From NCBI GenBank assembly GCA_046350095.1, contig JAXMBA010000002.1, forward strand, positions 1,550,001 to 1,614,000: a DNA stretch of 64,000 nt, given 5' to 3'. Below are positions 33,581 through 40,254 of the stretch, in pieces (position 1 is the stretch's first letter; each line of letters starts with the position of its first letter). Source of the stretch: Urbifossiella sp046350095 (GTDB lineage: Bacteria > Planctomycetota > Planctomycetia > Gemmatales > Gemmataceae). The notes under the pieces are model-generated. The model searched no databases and was not told the DNA's origin. It was given only the letters and a program-made list of their open reading frames with translations. The translations under genes and the position numbers were made by a program.

Positions 33581-35545
33581 ATGACGCGGTGGCCGGCAGT
33601 CCCAGCAGCACTCCTCGGCCTGGCGCTCGTCGCCGGCGGGCCGGCGGCGTTCTCGCAGCCCCCGTTCGGCGGCGGCGACAAGAAGGGCGGCTTCGGCTTC
33701 GGCCCGCCCGGCGGGCAGGAGCGGAAGGTTCTGGCGAAGTACGACACGGACGGCGACGGCGTTCTGAACAAGGCCGAGCGGCAGGCCGCCCGCGACGGCA
33801 TGAAGAACGACGGCGGCGGCAAGGGCTTCGGCGGCAAGGGCGGGTTCGGCATGAAGGGCGGAAACCGCGAGCCGGCGCGCCCCGGCCGCAAGCTCAGCCC
33901 GGCCGACGTGCCAGCCTTCCCCGACCGGCCGCTGTACGACGGTTCCGTCCTCCGCACGCTGTTCCTGGAGTTCGAGAACGCCGACTGGGAGACGGAGCTC
34001 GAAGTGTTCCACGGCACCGACGTGGAGGTGCCCTGCACCCTCGTCGTGGACGGCAAGCGCTACCCGAACGTCGGCGTTCACTTCCGCGGCATGTCGTCAT
34101 ACGGCGGCGTCCCGGCCGGGTACAAGCGGTCGCTCAACCTCACCATGGACCTGGTGGACAAGAAGCAGAACCTCCTCGGCTACGACACGCTGAACCTGCT
34201 CAACAGCCACGAAGACCCCTCGCTGATGAGCACCGTGCTGTACTCGCAGATCGCCCGCCGGTACACGCCGACGCCGAACGCCAACCACGTCCGCGTCGTC
34301 ATCAACGGCGAGAGCTGGGGCGTGTACGCCAACGTGCAGCAGTTCGACAAGGTGTTCCTGAAGGAGAACTTCGGCGCCAGCAAGGGCACCCGCTGGAAGG
34401 TGAAGGGGAGCCCCGGCGGCGGCGGCGGGCTCGACTACCTCGGCGACAACATCGAGAGCTACAAGGGCCGCTACCAGATCAAGGGCGGCGACGACGAGAA
34501 GGCGTGGCGGGCGCTGGTGAACCTGTGCAAGGTGATGGCCCAGACGCCGCCGGCCGAGCTGGAGGCGAAGCTGCGGCCGATCTGCGACGTGGACAGCCTG
34601 CTGTGGTTCCTGGCGCTGGACGTGGCGCTCATCAACAACGACGGGTACTGGGTCCGCGCCAGCGACTACACAATCTTCCTGGACGCGAAGGGGAAGTTCC
34701 ACTTCGTGCCGCACGACATGAACGAGGCGTTCCACGGCGCGATGGGCGGCCCCGGCATGGGCGGGCCCGGTGGCGGGTTCGTGATGCGCTTGCCGCGGCC
34801 GGGCGAGGTGCTGCCGCCGCCGCTGGTCGCCGGCCTCGGCCTGACGGAGGCGCAGCAGAAGCAGTTGGGAGAGTTGCAGAAGGACGTGGACGCCAAGCTG
34901 GAGAAGCTGCTGACGCCCGAGCAGCGGAAGCAGTTCAAGGAGATGCGCGACGGCGCGGCCGGCGGCTTCCCCGGCGGGTTCGGCCCGCCGGGCGGCCCCG
35001 GCGGCTTCCCCGGCGGTCCTGGTGGGTTCCCGGCGCCGCCGGGTGGCTTCCCGATGCAGCCAGGTGGGCCGGGCGGCTTCCCGGGCGGCCCCGCCGGCTT
35101 CCCGGGTGGGCCGGGCGGGTTCGGTCCGCCGGGCGGCATGATGGGTAAGGGCGGTGGCGGCGTCGAGCTCGACCCGCTGGTGGCGCTCGACGACCCGCGC
35201 AAGCCGCTGCGGAGCAAGGTGCTGGCGGTGCCGGCGCTGAAGGCGAAGTACCTCGGCTGCGTGAAGGCCATCGCCGCCGACGCGCTCGACTGGGGCAAGC
35301 TCGGCCCGGTGGTGAGCGCCCGCCGGGCGCTGATCGCCGACGAGGTGAAGCAGGAGACGCGCAGCCTTGACGGCTACGCGGCGTTCGAGCGCGCCACGAG
35401 CGACGCCCCGGGCGCCGGCGGCGCCGGCCGGGGGATGACGCTGCGGGGCTTCGCCGACGCGCGGCGGGCGTTCCTGCTGAGCCACGCCCAGGTGAAGGAC
35501 GCGGTACCGCCGCCGCCGACGCCGGGGGTGCCGGCGAAGAAGTGA
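33581..35545 (+). CDS. CotH-kinase family secreted protein with EF-hand
   Basis: This protein of 654 residues has a signal peptide, then one canonical calcium-binding EF-hand loop (DTDGDGVLNKAE, residues 55-66) within a Gly-rich region, then a CotH domain. Visible CotH motifs are YPNVGVHFRGMSSYGG, SLNLTMDL, LNLLNSHEDPSLMS, GVYANVQQFDK and the catalytic-type HDMNEAF. CotH proteins in spore coats are atypical protein kinases. The C-terminal part holds a low-complexity Gly/Pro/Phe repeat (about residues 460-530). ATG 33581 is chosen for its signal sequence. Confidence 0.88.
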   Translation: MTRWPAVPAALLGLALVAGGPAAFSQPPFGGGDKKGGFGFGPPGGQERKVLAKYDTDGDGVLNKAERQAARDGMKNDGGGKGFGGKGGFGMKGGNREPARPGRKLSPADVPAFPDRPLYDGSVLRTLFLEFENADWETELEVFHGTDVEVPCTLVVDGKRYPNVGVHFRGMSSYGGVPAGYKRSLNLTMDLVDKKQNLLGYDTLNLLNSHEDPSLMSTVLYSQIARRYTPTPNANHVRVVINGESWGVYANVQQFDKVFLKENFGASKGTRWKVKGSPGGGGGLDYLGDNIESYKGRYQIKGGDDEKAWRALVNLCKVMAQTPPAELEAKLRPICDVDSLLWFLALDVALINNDGYWVRASDYTIFLDAKGKFHFVPHDMNEAFHGAMGGPGMGGPGGGFVMRLPRPGEVLPPPLVAGLGLTEAQQKQLGELQKDVDAKLEKLLTPEQRKQFKEMRDGAAGGFPGGFGPPGGPGGFPGGPGGFPAPPGGFPMQPGGPGGFPGGPAGFPGGPGGFGPPGGMMGKGGGGVELDPLVALDDPRKPLRSKVLAVPALKAKYLGCVKAIAADALDWGKLGPVVSARRALIADEVKQETRSLDGYAAFERATSDAPGAGGAGRGMTLRGFADARRAFLLSHAQVKDAVPPPPTPGVPAKK

Positions 35546-35550
35546 TGGGT

Positions 35551-35598
35551 TTCGCCGCGGGCGGCGATGCACCACGGTGCATCGCCCCCCGCGGCGAA
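35551..35598. repeat. Inverted repeat with 23-base arms after the CotH gene
   Basis: Arms 35551-35573 (TTCGCCGCGGGCGGCGATGC-ACC) and 35576-35598 pair with one mismatch around a two-base AC centre. It begins 5 bases after the CotH stop codon. The centre CACC-AC-GGTG has the same layout as the CGCC-AC-GGCG centre at 38617-38660. No T-tract follows. Confidence 0.9.
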
Positions 35599-35701
35599 AG
35601 TTGCATGTAGCTTTTGCCGCCCACCCCCGCCGCTGTTGTAATTCCTACACGCCCCCCGCCGGCACCCCGCGTTTTTGCCGGCAATTTCGCTCTTTTCGCG
35701 T

Positions 35702-35718
35702 CTGGCACGAGCCTTGCT
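35702..35718 (+). promoter_or_regulatory. Perfect sigma-54 (RpoN) promoter
   Basis: CTGGCACGAGCCTTGCT fits every position of the consensus YTGGCACG-RNNN-TTGCW: GG at 35704-35705 and GC at 35716-35717 are the -24 and -12 elements at the right spacing. Transcription should start near 35729. A nearby imperfect palindrome TGTAATTCCTACA (about 35636-35648) could be an activator site. The next protein start is 257 bases downstream, with a folded region between. Confidence 0.8.
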
Positions 35719-35728
35719 TTCTCCTCTA

Positions 35729-35889
35729 CCGTCTCGGTCGGACCCATCGACCACGTGGGGCCGGGGAGAAGAGGCACGGCGGGGACCGGAACACCCTGCC
35801 GAACCAACGCCGGGCGGCGGACGCGGATACGACTCCGGGAAGGACATTCCCGGCGGCTCGACCCCGCGACCGCCGCCCGGTCGCGTTTT
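35729..35889 (+). ncRNA. Candidate sigma-54-dependent structured RNA or leader
   Basis: Between the predicted start near 35729 and a terminator-like hairpin ending at 35889 the sequence carries no convincing reading frame but several stems: GGTCG/CGACC (35736-35740 with 35748-35752), CCGGGAA/TTCCCGG (35835-35841 with 35847-35853) and the final stem. This supports a small RNA of about 160 bases. The alternative is a long leader for the DUF1501 gene at 35986, but that gene has its own possible promoter (TTGCGG at 35922-35927, CATCAT at 35945-35950). Confidence 0.4.
35865..35889 (+). terminator. Terminator-like hairpin
   Basis: Perfect 8-base arms CGCGACCG (35865-35872) and CGGTCGCG (35878-35885) with a five-base loop are followed by TTTT (35886-35889). 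A second hairpin, GTGGGAC/GTCCCAC (35891-35897 with 35902-35908), follows directly. The T-run is short, so termination efficiency is uncertain. Confidence 0.5.
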
Positions 35890-35985
35890 GGTGGGACCGG
35901 CGTCCCACGAGTGCATTTCGCTTGCGGCACCCGCCCGAACGGCGCATCATAGCCGTACCCGCCACCCGACCCGCCGGTCGTCCCG

Positions 35986-37470
35986 ATGCTCCGCGTCCTC
36001 GGCAACCCGAAGCGCCTCTGCGACGGCACCAGTCGCCGCGACTTCCTCGTCGCCGGCGGCCTCGCCCCGCTCGGCCTCACGCTGCCGAACTTCCTCCGCG
36101 CGCAAGCCAACCCCGCCGCCAGCCGCGAGCCCGGCTTCGGCAAGGCGAAGGCGTGCATCCTCCTGTTCCTGTACGGCTCCCCGAGCCAGATCGAGCTCGC
36201 CGACCAGAAGCCCGACGCGCCCGTCGAGGTGCGCGGCGAGCTCGGCTCGATCCGCTCGACGCTGCCGGGGTGCGACGTGTGCGAGCTGCTGCCGCACACG
36301 TCGCGGGTGATGCACCACGTCACGGTGCTGCGGTCGCTGACGCACAAGCACCCGATCCACGGCGTCGCCTACGCCACCACGGCCGTGCCCGACATCGACG
36401 TGGCGATGGAGCTGAGCCCGCACGACGCCCGCCACTGGCCGTTCATGGGCTCCGTCGTGTCGTACCTCGAACGCCAGAAGCACGGCCTCGCGGCGCTGCG
36501 CAAACCCGTCCCCGACAACGTCGCGCTGCCGTGGCAGTTCAGCAGCCGGCGCACCGGCGAGGTGCCGCGCGCCGGCCCGTACGCGGCGTTCCTCGGCAAC
36601 GCCTACAACCCGCACTACGCCACGTTCCAGGGCACGGCGAACAAGAAGATCACCAAGACGCTGACCACGAACACCATCGAGTTCGACGAGCCGTATGTGG
36701 GCATCGACCCGGACGCGCACTTCACCCTCGGCGACCCCGGCGTCGCCGACCTGACGCTCGACCGCGTCAACACCCGCCGCTCGCTGCTCGAACAGTTCGA
36801 GGACGCCCGCCGCGCCGCCGACCGCACGCCGCCCTCGGACCCGTACCGCGAGATGGCGTACTCGCTGATCGGCTCGGAGCAGCTGCGACAGGCGCTCGAC
36901 GTGCGCCGCGAGCCGTCGAAGACGCGCGACAGCTACGGCCACACCGTCTTCGGCCAGGGCTGCCTCGCGGCCCGGCGCCTGGTGGAAGCCGGCAGCCGGT
37001 TCGTGACGGTGTTCTGGGACGAGTTCGGCCTGGCGGGTTCCGGCTGGGACACGCACTGGGAGCACTACCCGCGGATGCGGAACGAGCTGATGCCGGGCTT
37101 CGACCGCGGCTACAGCGGCCTGATCGCCGACCTGCACCAGCGCGGCATGCTCGACGACACGCTGGTGCTGGTGCTGAGCGAGCACGGCCGGACGCCGAAG
37201 CTGAACAGCGCGAAGGGCGCCGGCCGCGACCACTGGTCGCAGGCGTACTCGGCGCTGCTGGCGGGGGGCGGCATCGCACGCGGCAAGGTGGTCGGCAAGA
37301 CGGACAGCATCGGCGGCACGGTGGCGGACCGGCCGGTGTCGCCGAAGGACGTGCTGGCGACGACGTTCCACCTGCTGGGCTACGACCTGGAGACGATGCT
37401 GACCGACCGCGCGAACCGCCCGGTGCCGCTGGTGCCGCACGGGCAGGTGGTGCGCGACGTGCTGGCGTAG
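35986..37470 (+). CDS. DUF1501 secreted protein (sulfatase-like fold)
   Basis: This protein of 494 residues has a Tat signal (SRRDFLVAGGLAPLGLTLPN) and belongs to DUF1501, distantly related to alkaline phosphatases and sulfatases. Family motifs include CILLFLYGSPSQIELADQKPD, MHHVTVLRSLTHKHPIHG, GWDTHWEHYPRMRN and LVLVLSEHGRTPKLN, which holds the metal-binding His. DUF1501 proteins normally pair with DUF1553 cytochrome-type proteins. The partner lies 2.6 kb away in the opposite direction. The substrate is unknown. The upstream sequence holds a sigma-54 promoter and a structured region. Confidence 0.9.
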   Translation: MLRVLGNPKRLCDGTSRRDFLVAGGLAPLGLTLPNFLRAQANPAASREPGFGKAKACILLFLYGSPSQIELADQKPDAPVEVRGELGSIRSTLPGCDVCELLPHTSRVMHHVTVLRSLTHKHPIHGVAYATTAVPDIDVAMELSPHDARHWPFMGSVVSYLERQKHGLAALRKPVPDNVALPWQFSSRRTGEVPRAGPYAAFLGNAYNPHYATFQGTANKKITKTLTTNTIEFDEPYVGIDPDAHFTLGDPGVADLTLDRVNTRRSLLEQFEDARRAADRTPPSDPYREMAYSLIGSEQLRQALDVRREPSKTRDSYGHTVFGQGCLAARRLVEAGSRFVTVFWDEFGLAGSGWDTHWEHYPRMRNELMPGFDRGYSGLIADLHQRGMLDDTLVLVLSEHGRTPKLNSAKGAGRDHWSQAYSALLAGGGIARGKVVGKTDSIGGTVADRPVSPKDVLATTFHLLGYDLETMLTDRANRPVPLVPHGQVVRDVLA

Positions 37471-37497
37471 CATGTCGGCACGCGACCCGAGGAGCGC

Positions 37498-37980
37498 ATG
37501 CCGCCGGACGCAATCGCACGCCTCCGAGCGCTCGCCGAACTCATTCCCCGCCCTGGCTGTGAATGGGAGTCGCGGCCGATCATTGCCCCGCCCGCCGGGG
37601 CCACGGTCGTTGCCGAGCTCGCGGTCGCGGCCGGATTCGATCTACCGGCGGACTTCCTCGACTTCCTCGCCGACACGGCTGCCGTGATCGGAATGTCGGT
37701 CCACAACGGCTACCACATCGGCGACCCCGACGTCCTCACCGCGACGCTCCGTGCCGGGGATTTACCCAGTAACGTGCACGGCACCCGCTCGATTCCGGTG
37801 GGATTCGACGGCGGCGGCAATGCCTTCCTGATAACCGCAGCTGGTGAAGTCTGGAAATGGGACCACGAGACAGGTGCCGTCTCGCCGGTGGCTTCGTCGT
37901 TCGGCGCGTTCCTCGACCGGGTCGCCCTCGACTGGTCGGCTTACCTGGCCGACACGCCAGGCTGGCGCTTCCTCGTCTAG
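37498..37980 (+). CDS. SMI1/KNR4 (SUKH) family protein
   Basis: This cytoplasmic protein of 160 residues has the SUKH fold: AAGFDLPADFLDFLADT, then MSVHNGYHIGDPDVL, IPVGFDGGGNAFLITAAGEVWKWDHETG and SSFGAFLDRVALDW. SUKH proteins are often immunity proteins against secreted toxins, but many planctomycete genes of this kind stand alone. No toxin gene or secretion locus is next to it. It starts 27 bases after the DUF1501 gene. A TAGAAT -10 box (37978-37983) overlaps its stop codon and probably serves the next gene. Confidence 0.8.
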   Translation: MPPDAIARLRALAELIPRPGCEWESRPIIAPPAGATVVAELAVAAGFDLPADFLDFLADTAAVIGMSVHNGYHIGDPDVLTATLRAGDLPSNVHGTRSIPVGFDGGGNAFLITAAGEVWKWDHETGAVSPVASSFGAFLDRVALDWSAYLADTPGWRFLV

Positions 37981-38019
37981 AATAGCGCCATTCCCCTCGA
38001 CCCCGTCGCGAGTGCCCCC

Positions 38020-38616
38020 ATGTCCGACCTGCCCGACCGCCGCGCGTTCACGGCCCTGACCGCCGGGTTCGTCCTCGGCGCCGCGTCCGACCTCACCGCC
38101 GCGCCCGAAGTGGCCCCGATGCCGCGCGCCGCGCCGACCGAGGCGCCGATCGACCTCGACTACCCGCCGCCGAACTTCCAGCCGAGCTGGCGGCGGCCGC
38201 AGATCAACCGCCGGCTCGTCGCCGACTTCGTCGTCTACGCCCACACCGACCCGGCCATGACGAGCCGGCTGCTCGACAAGGAGCCGGCGCTCGTGAACGC
38301 CTACATGGACTGGGGCGGCGGCGACTGGGAGAGCGGCCTCGGCGGCGCCAGCCACATGGGGCGGCGCGACATCGTGAGCGTGCTGCTCGAGCGCGGCGCC
38401 CGGCCGGACCTGTTCTGCGCCGCCATGCTCGGGATGACCGACACCGTGCGCGCGTTCCTGACGCTCCAGCCGAAGCTGATCGACGCCCGCGGGCCGCACG
38501 GGTTCACGCTCCACTTCCACGCGCAGGTCGGCGGGCGCGAGGCCGAGGCGACGCTCGAGTACCTGCAGTCGGTGAAGAAGCTCGAGCTGCGGCCGGTGCC
38601 GTTCTTGAAGAAGTGA
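38020..38616 (+). CDS. Ankyrin-repeat protein with Tat-like N-terminus
   Basis: This protein of 198 residues begins with SDLPDRRAFTALTAGFVLGAA, which resembles a Tat export signal. The mature part contains ankyrin-like helical repeats: INRRLVADFVVYAHTDPAMT, ASHMGRRDIVSVLLERGARPD and AAMLGMTDTVRAFLTLQP. It may act in protein binding in the periplasm. The stop codon is directly followed by a perfect 21-base-arm hairpin. The partner is unknown. Confidence 0.75.
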   Translation: MSDLPDRRAFTALTAGFVLGAASDLTAAPEVAPMPRAAPTEAPIDLDYPPPNFQPSWRRPQINRRLVADFVVYAHTDPAMTSRLLDKEPALVNAYMDWGGGDWESGLGGASHMGRRDIVSVLLERGARPDLFCAAMLGMTDTVRAFLTLQPKLIDARGPHGFTLHFHAQVGGREAEATLEYLQSVKKLELRPVPFLKK

Positions 38617-38660
38617 CGCCGCTTGCGGCGTAGCGCCACGGCGCTACGCCGCAAGCGGCG
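38617..38660. repeat. Perfect 21-base-arm inverted repeat abutting a stop codon
   Basis: Arms 38617-38637 (CGCCGCTTGCGGCGTAGCGC-C) and 38640-38660 are perfectly complementary around the two-base centre AC. The repeat starts on the base after the TGA of the ankyrin gene and ends 6 bases before the stop of the convergent lipoprotein gene, so it could cap both transcripts. Within each arm CGCCGC-TTG-CGGCG forms a smaller hairpin. Confidence 0.95.
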
Positions 38661-38666
38661 GATCGG

Positions 38667-39059
38667 TCAGCGGAAGTCCACCTTCAGGTCGTTGCTGCCG
38701 CTCTGCACCGTCACCGTGATGCCGCTGGTGGTCGGCGCCTGGTACTTAGCCGGCACCTCGAACTTCTTCGGCGCCGCGGCATTCGCCCCGGGCGGCAGCG
38801 GCTCGGGCACCGGCGGCGTCACGTAGGCCGTGTACTCGCCGGCGGGCAGCTCGCCGTCCACCTTGAACGCGCCGCCGTCGCCGATCTTCGCCAGCGCGGC
38901 GGCGCCGCTGGTCGAGATCAGGTTCAGGCTGCCCGAATGGACCGGGCCGCCGTTGTAGCTCACCGTGCCGGCCACGGTGCCGGTCGGCTTGCCGCCGGCG
39001 CACCCGACCAGCGCGAACGCCAGAAGTACCGGCCACCGGCCGGCGTCGAGCCGTCGCAT
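38667..39059 (-). CDS. Small lipoprotein, carboxypeptidase-regulatory-like fold
   Basis: This lipoprotein of 130 residues has a signal ending in LVGC (Cys20). The mature domain has the beta-sandwich pattern GTVAGTVSYNGGPVHSGSLN, GGAFKVDGELPAGEYTAYV, common to 'carboxypeptidase regulatory-like' domains. In planctomycetes such proteins nearly always follow a DUF1559 gene, as here, 26 bases downstream. The function is unknown; a surface role with the pseudopilin-like partner is likely. ATG 39059 follows GGAGGCGACGAC. Confidence 0.85.
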   Translation of the reverse strand: MRRLDAGRWPVLLAFALVGCAGGKPTGTVAGTVSYNGGPVHSGSLNLISTSGAAALAKIGDGGAFKVDGELPAGEYTAYVTPPVPEPLPPGANAAAPKKFEVPAKYQAPTTSGITVTVQSGSNDLKVDFR

Positions 39060-39085
39060 GTCGTCGCCTCCGCTGGGGGTGGGGG

Positions 39086-40048
39086 TTACTCCGAGGTCAC
39101 GACCCCGTCGCTGCGGGAGCACATGGCCTGGAACACGGTGAAGTTCACCGAGTCGGACACGAACGTGGTGGACCCGTCGGCCCGGAGCATGTTCAGGCCG
39201 CTGGTGTGGTTCGAGTTGATGATGGTGTTGCCGCCGTAGGTGATGTTCGCGCCGGCGGCGGCGGTCTTGCTGTTCGGCGCGTAGGCCACGCACGTCAGGC
39301 CCATGCCCCAGGTGTCCTGCCCGGCCGCCCAGCTGGCCAGGGGGCCGCTGCGTGTGAAGCTGCCCCACGGGCTGTAGTACCGGCTGCGGTAGTCGTTCGT
39401 GCCCACCGCCGCCGACTGCTCGGCCACGATGTACGTGTTGCTCGACCCGTCGGTGGCGCCGAGCACGGTGACCGTCTCGTTGGTGATGAGCATGCCCGCG
39501 TTCGACCACCAGCCGCCGTAGTTGGAGGCGTAGATGGTGCCGGTGGTGCGGCCGGCCGGGTCCGGGTAGGCGCCCATGACGCCGATGTACGACGGCACCT
39601 GCTGCTGCACCGTGGCGCTGTACCAGCTCGGCACCGGGGCCGGGGTCGGCGACAGCGTCATCGACGGGCACACGAACGTCGAGATGGCGAGGTTCTGGAG
39701 CACGGCCGAGTTGAACGTGTCGGCGAGGTTCACCTGCTTGAACACGGGGTCCTGCTCCATGTACGGCAGGAGCGTGATCCGCCAGCCGGCGGTGCCGACG
39801 CCGGCGCCCTGGCCCATGGGGAACTTTTCCATCGCGCTGTGGTACGCGTGCAGGGCGATGCCGACCTGCTTCAGGTTGTTCTGGCACTTGGCGCGGGCGG
39901 CCGCCTCGCGCACCTTCTGGACGGCCGGTAGCAGCAGGCCGATGAGGATGGCGATGATGGCGATGACGACCAGCAACTCGATTAGCGTGAAGCCGCGGCG
40001 GTGCGGCGGCCGCGCGGCGGCGCCGCGGGCGGGACGGACGGCGGACAT
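39086..40048 (-). CDS. DUF1559 prepilin-like protein
   Basis: This protein of 320 residues carries the type IV prepilin signal RRGFTLIELLVVIAIIAILI, with the cleavage site before Phe and a hydrophobic helix. The DUF1559 domain follows: LLPAVQKVREAAARAKCQNN, LKQVGIALHAYHSAM and ILVV-like core, with the C-terminal DGSTTFVSDSVNFTVFQAMC. It belongs to the very large planctomycete-specific family. It is probably exported and processed by a prepilin peptidase and shares an operon with the lipoprotein gene that follows. Confidence 0.95.
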   Translation of the reverse strand: MSAVRPARGAAARPPHRRGFTLIELLVVIAIIAILIGLLLPAVQKVREAAARAKCQNNLKQVGIALHAYHSAMEKFPMGQGAGVGTAGWRITLLPYMEQDPVFKQVNLADTFNSAVLQNLAISTFVCPSMTLSPTPAPVPSWYSATVQQQVPSYIGVMGAYPDPAGRTTGTIYASNYGGWWSNAGMLITNETVTVLGATDGSSNTYIVAEQSAAVGTNDYRSRYYSPWGSFTRSGPLASWAAGQDTWGMGLTCVAYAPNSKTAAAGANITYGGNTIINSNHTSGLNMLRADGSTTFVSDSVNFTVFQAMCSRSDGVVTSE

Positions 40049-40206
40049 GGGAAGGAACTCCGACGAATGAGGACCGGGCGTGGCGCCCGCAAGCCGGGAG
40101 GGTGTGGTGGGAGGGTAGGAGAGACGTGGAGTGTTTGAATGTTACGCGAGCCGCGCCGCCGGTGCAAGCGAAAAGCGCGGGCTCTCATCGATTCCGGCGC
40201 GGCGGG

Positions 40207-40246
40207 AGGCCGCGAGCGGCACCACCGGGGCTGTCGCTCGCGGCCT
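40207..40246. repeat. Short inverted repeat after the HEAT-repeat gene
   Basis: Arms AGGCCGCGAGCG (40207-40218) and CGCTCGCGGCCT (40235-40246) are perfect 12-base complements around a 16-base loop. The right arm ends 8 bases before the HEAT-repeat gene's stop. The remainder of the 206-base gap to the DUF1559 gene (40049-40206) shows nothing else. Confidence 0.85.
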
Positions 40247-40254
40247 ACCGCCGC

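Noticed and set aside
34955..35150. Tandem repeat suggesting a CRISPR array
   Set aside because: The repeated GGCGG/TTCCC units are codons of a Gly-Pro-Phe repeat in the CotH gene, with no spacers or leader.
37498..37980. SUKH protein as part of a toxin-immunity or anti-phage island
   Set aside because: No toxin, secretion or defence gene is adjacent. It stands between unrelated housekeeping-type planctomycete genes.
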